The notes under the pieces: model-generated | The model's input: the letters and a program-made list of their open reading frames with translations, nothing else | Database searches by the model: none | Told to the model about the DNA's origin: nothing | DNA from: Pardosa pseudoannulata | Taxonomy: Eukaryota; Arthropoda; Arachnida; Araneae; Lycosidae | Assembly: GCA_032207245.1 (NCBI GenBank) | Contig: CM063504.1 | Coordinates: 20,475,426-20,539,425, forward strand | Direction of reading: 5' to 3' | DNA: 64,000 nt | Part shown: positions 11,852-24,348 of the stretch, in pieces | Position numbering within the stretch: position 1 is the first letter of the stretch | Layout: every line of letters starts with the position of its first letter | Translations under genes and position numbers: made by a program

Positions 11852-13117
11852 AATATCATCTGAATTAATTGTTACTTTTTGGTATTTGCATAAGAAAGTT
11901 CATTTCAGTGTTTACAAGTGTTGTGTTTATTTCATGTATGTTTCAAATAATTATTTTAGCAATGTACATTTCGATTAAGTTTTTAAAATTTCATGTTAAC
12001 TTTTATTCTTTCATACTCATATTTCTTGCAAAGTTTTTACTTTTGTATTTGTGTTTGGAGCTATAATTAATACTACTATTACATTTACATTGCATTACAT
12101 TTACATTTGTTATTACATTTGTCTATTTTGTCTATTACATTTTGTTAAAAATAGTCAATTATATTTCTCATTATATCTTATTGATCTAAAGAAAATTTAA
12201 GTTACTATACACAGATATAAATTTTTGAAATTGTGATTTACTGATTTTTCAATATTGGTTTTAATCTGTGATTACAACATGTTTGAAGGAGTTAACATTT
12301 TGTTTTATGATATTTTAAACAAATGTACGTGCAACTTTAGTGATTCAAAATTTAGTATTTCTTCAGTTGTTTTAATATATTTGTGTTATATCTCTTATCA
12401 GTATAATATTTATACTCATGCTTGTTCTTTGTTTCATATGTAGTTAGAGTTTAATGCATTGACTAGTGTATTAGTCAATACAATTTTTTGTATTATGTTT
12501 GTTTTTTAAAATATTTAGAAATATTTTCTAAAGGTTGGTCTGATGCAGTCTTTCTCCCCTTTTGATAGTAACAATATATTAATGTTAAGTTAATAAAAGT
12601 ATAACAAGCATTTTATATCCCTAATAAATAGGCAGCCCTTTTTATAATAATAAAAAGGGCTGCATATTATGTTTACCATATTTTCCCCCTTTTGCTTATA
12701 TACACTCACACATTTGTATGTGTAATTTTTTTTTTTTTTTTTTTTTTTTTTGTTTAAGTAAATGTTAAAACTTTTATAGCAGTTGCATCATTAAAAAAAT
12801 CTTATATGTACTCTTTTTAAGTTATAATAAAATGCTGATTGTCAAATAAAATATGGAGATAATTCTTTACATTTGTGAATCTATATGCTGTGTAAAATTT
12901 TAGGATATTTTGTATTATCTGTTTTTTAGTCTTTCTTTCCCCTCTCTCTCACTTATAAACTACCTATTTTAAAAACATTACAGATTAAAAAAACTTTTCT
13001 CTTTATATTTAAAAGTTTATTTTCTTGGTTTTCTAGTTAACTAAATAATCTGCTGTTAAGCTTTGCATTTTAACTCATTTCATATTGATTACTTTATAAA
13101 TCTCACTCTTTTTTCAG
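11852..13117. other. Spacer between exons 3 and 4
   Basis: No gene. It holds the perfect palindrome at 12632-12663 and a T tract at about 12726-12751. The acceptor CTTTTTTCAG for exon 4 ends at 13117. Confidence 0.6.
12632..12663. repeat. Perfect hairpin, 14-bp stem
   Basis: GCAGCCCTTTTTA at 12632 is followed by a short TAATAA centre and the exact reverse complement TAAAAAGGGCTGC ending at 12663. It lies about 780 bases after the exon 3 stop and 450 before exon 4. It could be a small palindromic repeat or an RNA stem in the intron; nothing in the sequence decides which. A rho-independent terminator is not relevant in this eukaryotic context. Confidence 0.7.
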
Positions 13118-13401
13118 ACATTATGTGCCAGACTTGTCGTAAATTGTTCTCATCTGACTTTACTCTACTGAAGCATCGAATGTGGCATCATAAATCAGAG
13201 TTTTTACCTTTCAAGCATAATTGTGACAAATGTGCATATTCTACTAATAAAAAATCAAGTTTAAAATCTCATAGCCGAGTACATGATCGTGGTCGACCTT
13301 TTAAATGCTTTGTATGCAAGAATGGATTTAATACTTTGAACAGTTTAAATTATCATGTTATTATACATACTGGAGAAAAACCTATTTATGGGAGTGTTTA
13401 A
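13118..13401 (+). CDS. Alternative terminal zinc-finger exon 4
   Basis: The acceptor TTTTTTCAG (AG at 13116-13117) leads into the split codon and 93 codons, then TAA. The lead-in before finger 1 is shorter than usual, with the first Cys at residue 3. Fingers are C3-H23, C35-H55 and C63-H83. Finger 2 starts CDKCAYSTNKKSSL, replacing the near-invariant Pro after the second Cys with Ala. Finger 3 has CKNGF where others have CGNGF or CGNRF. Helices are S-D-F-T-L-L-K (finger 1) and T-L-N-S-L-N-Y (finger 3). An AATAAA at 13410-13415 lies only 9 bases after the stop. A divergent member without a close paralogue here. Confidence 0.92.
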
Positions 13402-14426
13402 ATATAAAAAATAAACTTAGTTTTGTCACTAAATTGTATCCTATTAATATGCTTTTCTAGTAACTACTATTTTTTTAGTTAGCTGAAATGTTACCCCTCT
13501 CATATGTTATGCAGTTAAAACATATGACTGATGTGTATGACATTTTACTAAATTTATTGCTGAGGATACAAATTTGTTATTTTGTGAACACAGTATATAA
13601 TAGAAAACTTTGAGGATGTAAACTAAGAGCTAGTTATTATAGTCAGATTGTATAGTATCTCAGAAATCTTATTAAATCTTATTAAATGGAAAAATTATTA
13701 AATGGTTTTATGTTACATTATTTTCTGTCTAGTGTGTAAAAATACAGTAAAGCTACCATTAGACAGTCAAGGCACTTTCTACCTTATGACCTTCACTTTT
13801 CCTCTGAAGTTTCTCAGTGGACCCATTTTCTTTATTGTTGATGATTGCAGTTGGTAAGTGAGCATTATCATTTGATTTTAGATTAATGTAAAAGAATCTG
13901 GTCTGAAGGTTAAAGATTTGTCTCATATCATGTAAATAGTGAGTTACAAATATGGCATCTTTCAGAATAATTGCTTTACACTTGTTTAACTCAACAGAGA
14001 CTGGTGACTATGATTTAGGAGGTGCATGGTCTTTTGTTTATTTGATAGTTGTAGGAGGTATTTTATTTAGGAGTAATAAAAACTATATCAATATTATCTC
14101 TAATAGTATATATTCATCACATCTGTCTTTTCTAGGAGGAATATTAACTTTCTGAGGAACAGTACTTCAGGCTACAAAATTAGATTTGATCTATAATAAT
14201 TTGAGGAATATGATGTTAAATTCTGGTTTATTTTCTGGTTGTCTAATTTGTTGTATCTTAATCCTGAGCTACATTTGGGATGTAATACATCTTCTCCTCA
14301 GAGCTAATAGATAATTCTTTTGCAATCTATAGAAATTAATGGCCTATCCTGATTCTATCCAGTAATATTTAAGACAATCTACATCTAATCACTTATCAAG
14401 AACTTCTTCGATTCCATTTCTAAACA
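13402..14426. other. Spacer before SINE at 14.4 kb
   Basis: No gene supported. The open frame at 13952-14155 has no recognisable family and sits in intron sequence. Composition is slightly less AT-rich around 13740-13860 and 14270-14420, possibly old transposon debris. Confidence 0.45.
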
Positions 14427-14608
14427 GCTTAATGATGGCCGGATTGTAGAATGCTACACTTTGGTACTGGAGTTCAGAGTTTCAAATCCTGCTGCTGGCA
14501 TGTATGTTCATAGCTGTTTGGAATCAGCTTTAAGCAATAGGTCCCCATCTCATTAGCTCTCATTAGCAAAACAGTAGATCATAGTACTCCAAACTAAACC
14601 AAACCATT
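14427..14608 (+). repeat. tRNA-derived SINE, family 1, diverged copy
   Basis: The head 'gatggccggattgtagaat' matches an RNA polymerase III box A region, and 'gagtttcaaatcctgc' matches a box B (GGTTCRANTCC type). The body continues with 'gctgctggcatgtatgttc', 'gtccccatctcattagc' and 'aacagtagatcatagta'. It is the same element as the better preserved minus-strand copy at 57010-57183. Substitutions are numerous, so this is an older insertion. I could not define target-site duplications. Confidence 0.82.
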
Positions 14609-15969
14609 CCTACACAAAACATAACTGTTTTGCACATCAAAATTGTATCAATTTGATATTAGGTAATGAGCCATATTTTAGCTAAGCAAAAATATTGTTA
14701 CAGTTTGAATTATTTATATATTTTGATATTTTAGCTTCAATTTTTCTTCAGATATATGCTTATTATGAATAATTTTCAGTTATCAAGCTTTTTAGTAAAT
14801 CAGTAACTAGACTTATACAAATTAGATGTGTATGAAACATCTATAATAGGTTTTTTTTTTTTTTTCAATATTGTGCTTGTGGGATAACCAGACCAAAATA
14901 TATGTGTAAATAGATAATAATCATAAGAACATTGTCTCAGCTCTTGTTGGGTCCAAATTTGTTTGAGATCTATTCATAATATTAAGGCATAAATTATGCA
15001 GATTTCAAGCTTAATTTATTTTATTATAACCTCAACATAACTATCAGATGATCCAATTATGATGCATATATGAGAGAAAAAAAGGTATTAAGATACTGTT
15101 TAGTTTTCTGTGCTTCTAAATATTCTTAATATCAATTATTAAATTTTCATCTTAAATTATTAAAAATCTTGATGTGGTTTTAATTCATTAATGTATTCAA
15201 AATTTAAATATTAATTAAATTGTTTAATTAATTTACACAATGTAATCAAACAATTTTATATGTTAAAGTTATGAAGTTTAAATGATTTCAAAATGTTATT
15301 TTTTACCTAGCTTGTCCTCATTTTCATAATCTTGGTTAAACAAAATACTTGAATGTAAACTGCATTTTAAAAATAATTTTAGTTTTTTGTACTTTTATTT
15401 ACCTTATTATTTATGTTTGTGAAAATTCTACGTTATGTAAAATTGTATGACATGACTAATGCATGCTAATAAAAGCCTACCTTCTATATAAATACTCCAA
15501 ACTTTGTTTACTATTTGTATTTATAAATAATTAAATTAACAGTAAATATCAACTATTAAATTAGCTGTTTTATAAGAATATAACCAAAAGTATAATTTGT
15601 ACTAATGAGGAAATGAGAACATCACTGTACTATTTATATATCAGTTTTATAAGTTGTATTAGTAATGCAATGTTTAAATTAGGCTGTAGAACATAATGCA
15701 GAAAGAGAAGGCACCAAGAAATGGAAAAATTGTGTCCAAAGTATTTTAGAACATTCTTGTGTACATCTAAGTGTAATTTTTGCAAAATTTGATTTTTTTT
15801 ATCTATACTTTTATTAGGAAATTGAATTGGGTGATCAGAACACTGTTGCAACTAGTGCATTTGAGTAATACTATAATGACACTTTAAAAGCTAGGATGTG
15901 CATTAGCAGAATCCACAGAATCACTGAAGTGCTGCTGATAGTGCAAATTGAATGTAGTATATACCTTAA
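14609..15969. other. AT-rich spacer
   Basis: No gene, RNA or repeat array supported. The minus-strand open frame at 15630-15851 shows no family features. Confidence 0.5.
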
Positions 15970-16196
15970 TCGTCTGACTGCTATGAAGCGCTATTTTGTG
16001 CTTCTTGTGCTGTGTCAAAAATGCATGGAAGTGTGATCACACTGCTGTATTTTACTATAATTTTCACACTAGAGATTAAGTCTTATTTTTCTCTCAATTA
16101 ATGGGAAAATTATAGTAACATACAGCATTACAATCACACTTTCATGCATTTTTGACAGAATGAGAAGAATGATAGCACTTCACTGCGCTCAAACGG
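15970..16196. mobile_element. Foldback MITE with TTAA target sites (piggyBac-like)
   Basis: TTAA at 15966-15969 and at 16197-16200 flanks 227 bp whose two halves are imperfect inverted repeats of about 100 bases. The left arm holds 'gaagcgctat', 'tgtcaaaaatgcatg', 'ctgtattttactataat'. The right arm holds the inverse of each ('attatagtaacatacag', 'catgcatttttgaca', 'atagcacttca'). No coding capacity. A TTAA duplication is the hallmark of piggyBac-type transposition; assigning the family rests on that and is inference. Confidence 0.75.
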
Positions 16197-16200
16197 TTAA

Positions 16201-18627
16201 TACTATCTTTTCTCTCTCCACCCACTCTCTCTTTTATAGCAAAATACTTTCTTAAATTTGTAAGTAAACATGTAATTTATATATACTTCTGATTATGAAG
16301 TAAATACAAATTTAAATATTTGTACATGTGATTATTATTATTTTTTAAAATTTAAAATACATACAATTTGTTGATTTCTAAAACATGAAATTCATAATAT
16401 TTACCTTTATTAAAGAATAAAAATTTTGTATTTGTTTTATGTTACTTCTATTTTGAAAAATGATTTAGTTGAAACTTAGATTTATATTTGAGTTAAGAAA
16501 TTTCCTTGTATATACATTATAATTTGTTATTCTGATATAATATTGAAACTGGACAATAAAGTAAATGTTTTAATGTGTATAATTTGATTTGATCTTTATT
16601 AAAGTAGGTGGTATCTTTAGTATTATATGCTATCTGACATTATACAATTATAATAAGCTATACTACAAATGAGGTTGTACAGTAGATTTTCAACTTCTAA
16701 ACAGGACACAGCTTCAACTTATTTTTTCTTTTTTCCTCCAAATTATTTAAAAAATGATTTCATCTGTAATCATAAAAACACTTTGTATAAGTTAGAGGTT
16801 TAAATATTATAACAAATATTGTAATTATAAAAAAATAGCTGTTAGATATGTCTTATGTTTTAATCATTTTTACTAAAATAAGATGAATAAATTTAAATGT
16901 TACTCTTATGGTAAAAATAATCATAAAAACCTATTTATTTTGTACTTTCCTTTTTTCCTTTTTTCCTCCTTTCTTTTTTTCTTAATTGCAACATCTCATT
17001 TACTACAATTTAACCACTTTTTAAAAGTTAAGGTAGCTCTTTGTCTTAAGATAGCTTCACATTATAATGTTTCGAATAGTATATTATTTATCTCTGTTAT
17101 AAATTTTTTCAATTTTATAGAGAAAGAATATTTAGTTTAGATTGATTTTAAAATGATGCACGAAAAAGATTTATTCAATTAATAAATCCTTGATTATGAT
17201 GAAAATTTTGAAATGTGAGGCTGAATAAATTTAAAAAACTGAAATTTAAATGTTATCTCTAAATGTATAAATAACTATAAAAAGTTAATGGAGCTTAATA
17301 ACATTTTCTCTCGATAATAAAGCAATAAAAATAATGCCACAAATGATTTGACTGAATTAAAGCATATGATGTGGCATGCTTTCTTTACATAAAGTTAAAT
17401 TTCTTCTACTGAAAAATATTTTTCTGGTTTGCTCTTGAGACATTTTTCTGTTATCAGACCAAATAGTTAAAGATTTTTCTATACCTTCTTGATTAGTTAA
17501 AAATATTTAGCAATTTATAAACTATATGGTCTTGTATAATTATCTTTTCGTTTAATCTAAAAAAGCATTGATGTTTTCAAAATTCTGCATTATCTGTTCC
17601 TTTTAATAAATTATACCTTATTCATGTTAATATATATAGTAAAATATGTATAAAATGGTACTGTTTATTGTAATATTTTCTTTGATCCTATGATATTTCT
17701 TCTTTATAAATATTTACACTTTAAATTATTAAAATAAGAAAATTATCCCTTTTAGTGTTGACCTAAAGTAGCATACCTACGAAGAATGCCAGACCAGTTT
17801 AACAAATTTGATAATGCTTGGGTAAAAGTTCATAAAGACAAAAACATTATTGCTAATTATAAGCTACAAAAACGAGAATATCTGACAGTGCATAAAACAA
17901 TGTCAACAACAAAGGTGATGTTTTTAAAATACTGACTACCAAGTAATAGACACATTTTTAAAAAGGTCGAGGAAAAACTAAAATATTTTACTTTTGCTGT
18001 GTTTATGCCAAATTTGTTCATAAAAAGTAAAATTCATAGTCTGTTCAAACTGCTATCTAAATCTGCGATTTTGGTCTGAAAAAAAAAATGCCTCATGTTG
18101 GATTTCTATCTTATTGCTTTAATGTATATGCAGACTCAGCACTAGCATCTGTAAACATTTTTTTCATTCTTTTGCAAAGAAATATATAACATTTATATCA
18201 AAATAGTGTGAAAATAGATAGTTCATGCAAATAGTTTGATGCCATTGCATATGTTGCGCTATATCATCATTGGTATTTTCATAAGTGTTGGGAAGGACAA
18301 TATTTTGTCATCTGGCTCTAAAAGATTAAATTATATCTCTAAATACAATCCAGTATATTATAGGCACAGTACATATATAAACTTTAGATGTGCAAATGTT
18401 AAAATTGTTTATAATATTTTTTAAATCTATTGTATTTTTAGACAGGTTTTACCGTATGTATCACATATTAATTCCTGTTACATATTCACATTTTTTAAAA
18501 AGAATGAAATTATTCTTTCTGTTAAATTATTTTTAAAATGATTATCTATATTGTGCAGTGTTTCATAAATATTTAATTTTTTAACTGTTTTAAAAATTCT
18601 TATTTATGGTTTTGTTATTCATTTTAG
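16201..18627. other. AT-rich spacer before exon 5
   Basis: No gene supported. An open stretch at about 17788-17935 reads MPDQFNKFDNAWVKV and onward without looking like AT-rich noise, but it has no recognisable domain, start or splice context. Pyrimidine-rich DNA at 16940-16985 is unassigned. The sequence ends with the acceptor ATTTTAG at 18621-18627. Confidence 0.5.
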
Positions 18628-18908
18628 GCCATCGATTCAAGTGCCAGCACTGTGATAAATTGTTTACTACTCAGTGCACATTAGCTAAACATCAAATATG
18701 GCATCACAAGGATAAGCTTGGATATTTTAAGTATTCATGCAGTAAATGTCCTTATGCAACAAACATATGTAAAAGTTTAAAGGAGCATGCATTTGTGCAT
18801 GAAAGAAATCGTCCTTTTAGATGTGACATTTGTGGTAATGGATTTAAAACAGCAGGTAGTTTGAATAATCACAAACTGATTCATAATGGAGAAGAAATGT
18901 TATTTTGA
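18628..18908 (+). CDS. Alternative terminal zinc-finger exon 5
   Basis: The acceptor TTCATTTTAG is followed by the split codon and 92 codons, then TGA. Fingers are C5-H25, C37-H57 and C65-H85. Finger 1 reads CQHCDKLFTTQCTLAKHQIWHHK, an extra Cys lying in the helix region. Finger 2 is CPYATNICKSLKEH with Leu instead of the usual Phe before the helix end. Finger 3 is CDICGNGFKTAGSLNNH, with helix T-A-G-S-L-N-N. The tail after HNGE is only five residues. No close paralogue in the window. A candidate AATAAA occurs near 19213. Confidence 0.92.
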
Positions 18909-20613
18909 ACTGCATTAAATTTTCGTCAAATCTCAGACATTTATTTATTCTTCTGTTTGCTTTATTATAGATATAATTACAAAGTAGAACTTCTGTAACT
19001 TGAATGTCTGTAACTCGAATCGTCTAGAAAAATATATTTAACTGTAATAATTTTATTTAACATGCTTAAAAATTTTCTGATTCATATTTATTTAAGCAGA
19101 ATTTTTTGATATTGAAATAGTTTTAAGGTTTCAATTTCTGTAAGTTGAAATTGCTTCAAAAAATCAATTACCTGCATAAAAACTAGATTAATTATTTCAT
19201 CTTCTCATGGTAAATAAAATTTCAAAATTCAATACATTAATATCAACTACTGAATGTCTTTATTTTATAAATAAGTTTTGCACTCATTAATATTTAAACA
19301 TTAAACTAAAATAAAATGGGGTTCATTTAAAAAATTATTAAAAATTAAATTTTCAAAACTGAAAACATAAGGAGCTTTTGGTATAACTATCAAATTATCG
19401 TCATTGTTTTGAGGGGAGAGGCTTTTAATTTGACACATGTATATGATTTCTGATCTCTTGTGTTGTACTACATAAAGGCTTTTTCATATTTCGTCAATTT
19501 GTTTGAAAATTTCTAGCTTTTCATGTCCAGTTTAAATTAGATTAGCAAAGTTTTGTGTTTTTTATTTTTGAATACGTATTGGATATTTAAAGAGACATAT
19601 CATATTGTGGTAGTCACATTATGTTATGTATGACAAGCTTAATTTTATGGAAGCATAGTAATCATGGAGCCCAAGATGGCCTAATGTTCTACATGCAGGG
19701 CTGGGTGACAGGTCTTAGCTTGGTAAGTATACTAAACATGTCCCTGTATGCTTATTAAACATGCAATATGAATGAAAGAAAAAAAGAAATCCCCTTTAAG
19801 TCAGCTCTTGTGGTTTCCCAAGATCAGTGCACTGTAACCAAAAGGTGTATTGTACACAAGCCCAAGGAAATAAGATCTAAAGAACATTTAAGAAAAGAGG
19901 CCTGTAGTTGAAGCAAACCTCATCCGACAGTATACAGGAATATCCTGCTACTCTTAAGAGTCAGTAAGGTGGCAACCAAGGTGCTTAAATCTAAACATGC
20001 AGGGTAGGTATGGGGATTTAGATATCCTTTTGCTGGAAGGTTTGATGTTGGGAAGAGAAGTGCAGAATTACGATCAAAATCTTTCCACTTTCCTTAATCA
20101 AAATTGAGTGGATTTTGCAGTGTGGTATTAGAAAATTATTTTTAAAATTATTAAATAACAGATAAATGAATCTTTTATTAGACATATTGTTTATTCATGT
20201 TAATGGTTATCAAAGTAAATATCTGTTTAAGTCAAGTCAGTGAATGTTAATTTTTCAAATACATTTGGTGAGTATACATTTTCTTCTTCTTTTTAAAACC
20301 TTTTCCTTTTTTTTTTAGGAAAAAAATAATTACGTTAAAAATAAATTGAAGAATAAATTCATAATTTAGGGGAAAATAAAATTTGTATTGGTTATTAGTC
20401 TTTACTAAAAAACAACATAGATATTCACATTACAATAGTGTGTGATAAAGGACAAACACAACTGTATTACACTTACACTATAATATTAAGAAAAAGTGAC
20501 AGTCTTAATAAGCAATGAGTTAATAGTTTCCACTAAATCCCCTTTTAAAACTATATTTTAAACATTACTGCTAACTTAATTATTAACTGTTTGTTGTTTG
20601 TTATATAGTGTCA

Positions 20614-20648
<35 letters not shown>

Positions 20649-21734
20649 ATTAGGTGTTTCCAGCAGAACATAGTTGGGATTGCAATATAGTTATTGTACA
20701 GTGTTTTAAATTTTTCCTTTAAGAGTATTTAACATTTTACCTATTCTAAGTTTAAAGAAATTTGTTTGTGATAAATTTATGAAATTACACATTATTAGAA
20801 TCAATTCTCTCTCTCTCTCTCTCTCTCTCTCTTTGTTTGTATGTAAAACTAAACATGTTTGCTTCTTTGCACAAATATAATATATATATATATATACATA
20901 TATATATAATTGATAATAAAATATAAAATTTTGTTTTTATAATTAAGTACCCCTTCTTGGCATATAAAAAACTTATTCTTATTAAACATATTGTCTTCTT
21001 TCATTGTATGCATATTTTTGTGAAATTACCTTATCCACCATTGGAAGTTTGACTGTAAAAATAAGGCATTAAGGTTGGAGGTAAAGAATAATTTTTCCTT
21101 TATTCATTTTTGGGTTTATCTTTCAAGCAAAATATTAAGTGCTGTTAAAATTAGTGTTAAAATTTATATTATATTAATTTATTTAACTTTTTCAAACATA
21201 TGTTATTTGTGTCTATTTGATAATTTAAAGGGCATATTTGAAAATGTCTGATATTAAAAAAATAATTATCTATTCTGTACAGGCATTCTAATATAGCTGA
21301 ACAAGATTTGGGAGGAACAAATAGATTCGAAATCTGAAATTTCAATATATTTTATCTCTACAATATAAGGCATATCAGCTCATATCAAATTCTTTTAATG
21401 TAAATAAAAAAAATAAAAAAAAAAAGAGAGAGAGAGGATTGTTATAAACAGCATGGCTCTGATGTTTTTCATGAGTATGTTATCTTTGTATTACGATAAG
21501 ATCAAGCATGCTTACTTTTTCAGTTTCTTTTTTTCCAAAAGAAAATTTATTTTTTACTGAATGTACTTAGTGACTGTTGAACAGTGTTTGTTCATACTTT
21601 TACTTTTAAACAATTTTTCTGTAAAATATTGTTATTAATAAAAGTTATGAAAGTCTGATCTTTTTGCAGTATTTAGTGCTGTTTTTTTTTTAAATTTTCT
21701 ATTTAATTTTTAAGGGGTTAATTTATAATTTTAG
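18909..21734. other. Spacer between exon 5 and the broken exon at 21.7 kb
   Basis: No gene seen. A less AT-rich patch at about 19640-20100 looks like a decayed mobile element of unknown family. There is a pure A tract at about 20617-20646, a (CT)n run at 20806-20832 and a (TA)n run near 20878-20908. An AG-rich run lies near 21424-21436. Confidence 0.5.
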
Positions 21735-21942
21735 GTTTTAGTGCGATTTGTAATACTTGTAATAAATGCTTTGCTACTACATTAATGAAGCACAAAATTT
21801 GGCATCAGGGAAATGAGCTGCCATAATTTGAATTTAATTTAAAGATCACCTTATGCTACAGATATTAGTGTTATATTTGTGCCAACAGATTAAATTTTCT
21901 TCAAGTTCAATACATCATAACCTTATCCATACTGGAAAATAA
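21735..21942 (+). pseudogene. Broken zinc-finger exon (A class)
   Basis: An acceptor-like TTTTAG at 21729-21734 and the phase-1 frame are kept. The first finger reads CNTCNKCFATTLMKHKIWHQ, with Trp of KWF changed to Cys, one helix codon missing, and WHH changed to WHQ. A TAA at 21824-21826 replaces the codon that is Gln (CAA) in the intact relative at 34368. The finger 2 and finger 3 region is shortened and frame-disrupted; only traces such as 'ccttatgctacagatatt' and 'cataaccttatccatactgg' remain. Homology ends near 21942. If spliced in, it would give a truncated protein without functional fingers. Confidence 0.88.
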
Positions 21943-22614
21943 ATGCTTCAAATAAACTATTAAATTTTTTTTCTTAATTATATATACTCATTATTTATAT
22001 GTGCGTAAATTTGTTTATTTTTATCAATCACATTGTTTTTTTACACTCCATGAATATTCTTGTACCATTATTGGGAGTTTGGGAAAAAATGCTAAGCTTA
22101 TCATTACAATCTATGTAGTGCAATTTGAGTTTAAAAATTTATGGCAACTTGTAAATTTATACTTATTTATAAACTTATAAGTTTGTTATAACTTACAACA
22201 CAAACTCAAACTTTTGTTCTTGGAATAGATTTTAAGTCCTAGAACATATAAAAAATTATTTCATCCATCTTAAGTTTAAAGATCATCTTTACCTTATTGA
22301 TTGCTAATCAAAAATTTTATTAATAACTGTTATTTCTGAATGTAAGTGTATGTGTATTGTTACATTTTATAACTATTGATATGCAAATACATGCTGATCT
22401 ATATCATATTGGTCCTTGTAAAATGTTTAGTGTAATTAAGTTTTTGACATAAATTGAGGGATAGCTATTGTGACATAACACTATTAATGTATAACAAATA
22501 TGCTTTACTCTTCTGATGAAACTGTCAAATTTCTTTTTCATATTTTTCTTTTTTCAATTATTTTCATTTATTTTTATTTTTAATCATTTTTATTTATCTG
22601 TTATTGTCTTCTAG
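21943..22614. other. Short spacer before exon 6
   Basis: AT-rich, no gene. The last 120 bases are pyrimidine-rich and end in GTCTTCTAG, the exon 6 acceptor. They resemble the sequence before the exons at 25127 and 35390. Confidence 0.6.
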
Positions 22615-22937
22615 GTATTAGGCTTGTTTGCAAGACTTGTAAAAAGTGGTTTTTTGCTAGAAATACTTTGCTACAGCATAGACTCTGGCATCATAAGAAA
22701 GAACTTCCAGATTTTAAGTTTAATTGTCATCAATGTCCTTATGCTACTAATGTTGTGGCATCACTTAAAAGACATAATTGTGTTCATGATTATGAGAGAC
22801 CTTTCTTTTGTTCCATATGTGGCAATAGATTTACTACTATCAGTACTTTGAGTCACCATAAGCTAATTCACACAGGAGAAGCTCTGAGTTATAGTTTGGT
22901 TCTTGAAGAGATGAATGATCCCCTAATCCATAATTAA
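22615..22937 (+). CDS. Alternative terminal zinc-finger exon 6 (B class)
   Basis: The acceptor TTGTCTTCTAG is followed by the split codon and 106 codons, then TAA. Fingers are C5-H25 (CKTCKKWFFARNTLLQHRLWH), C37-H57 (CHQCPYATNVVASLKRH) and C65-H85 (CSICGNRFTTISTLSHH). Helix of finger 3 is T-I-S-T-L-S-H. It is a close paralogue of the exons at 25127 and 35390 but differs at helix positions in fingers 1 and 3. The 18-residue tail after HTGE (from ALSYSLV) also aligns with theirs at the start and then diverges. Confidence 0.93.
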
Positions 22938-24307
22938 TTTTTTTAATTATACAATTTTTCCATATAGTATGCAATTATTATAGCTTGTTACATGTATTTT
23001 TTAAATTATCTTTCTTTTTCTTTTAAAAATTTATTATGAAATCTGTTTGTGAAGAAGATATGCCTCACATACTACTTTTTCAAGAAATTTTTCAAATTTT
23101 GATTCATTAATCCTGCCCACTTAATTATTTGTCGTCCCCCTCCTTTCTTGTGTGGAGTAGAGACAAATATAACTTAAAAATACAAAACTTTATTGTAAGT
23201 CTTATTTTAGTATTTAAATTTAGTATGTGGTTATTATTTTTATGTACTGTATGATTTTATATGTCTGAAGAAAAACTAACAAATGTAATTCAAATGTAAA
23301 AAATGCTTCTATATTTCCTTTCTGATAGCTTATGACTTAAGTCTTCAGTTTTGATCAGAATTTCTGGACCATCACCCTTGTACAAGGAAAACCAATGCCA
23401 ATGCCCTTTCTACCATAATAGTTAATTTTACACAACATTAAAATTTTTCATAATAACAATAGTTATTTTATAAGCTTTCTATCTATTAAGAAGCACAAAA
23501 AAGAAATAAATTAAAATGGCTATGAGGTGTCATAAAAAACTGTTTATTAAGAACTGACAAATAATCATAAAGTAAGAAATAAAAAGAATATTGTTAAATC
23601 TCTTAAAGTTTTAACAATTTGCTAATTTCATGATCTAATTTCATTAACATCTTTCACAAATCTACACGTTCAGTGATATGCAAGCAATCAGTTTCTTTTC
23701 TTAATTAGCTACTGCACAAAACCCATAGCCAGTCAAATAAAATGAAGAAAATGCAATTAAAAATTTCTGTTGTCTAATTCAAGGTTGACCAAATAAAGCA
23801 GCAGGATGAAATTCCCATAATTTACAATTAAAAGGAAAAAAATCACATTTAATGTAAAAATAAGATAATGTTATTCAATTGGGTAATAATTATCTAAAAC
23901 CCAACTTGGCATGTTCATGTCTTAGAGATATCCTGGAATCAATCTGTAAAATCAGCTTGAAAAACTTCTAAGTGTTGTAATTGAGAATACTTAGTCAAAT
24001 TAGGTATATGTATACTTAATGCCAAATTAAGTTTTAAATGTTTATTTTACACAATAACTATAAAATAAATAGATTATTTCATAAATAAGATAGTTACATT
24101 ATGCCCCGTCCCCATTTGCATCTGAATCCACTACTGCCCTCATCAAAGGTTTCAGTGCCCACTATTAGAAAGAGACAGTATTGCTTCCATTGGGAACCTA
24201 TACTTTAGATTAAGGATTATAAAGAATAATTGAATTTATTAAATGTTATTTGAGATGCGACCAGGGTAATAATATTGATTTGAAAACTCTTATATAATTC
24301 TCTTTAT

Positions 24308-24348
<41 letters not shown>

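Noticed and set aside
17788..17935. About 50 codons reading MPDQFNKFDNAWVKV and onward
   Set aside because: The composition is more protein-like than its surroundings, but there is no domain, start, splice context or second copy to support a gene.
24307..24348. CRISPR-like or satellite arrays
   Set aside because: The short-period repeats here and elsewhere are simple di- and trinucleotide microsatellites. No repeat-spacer structure exists.
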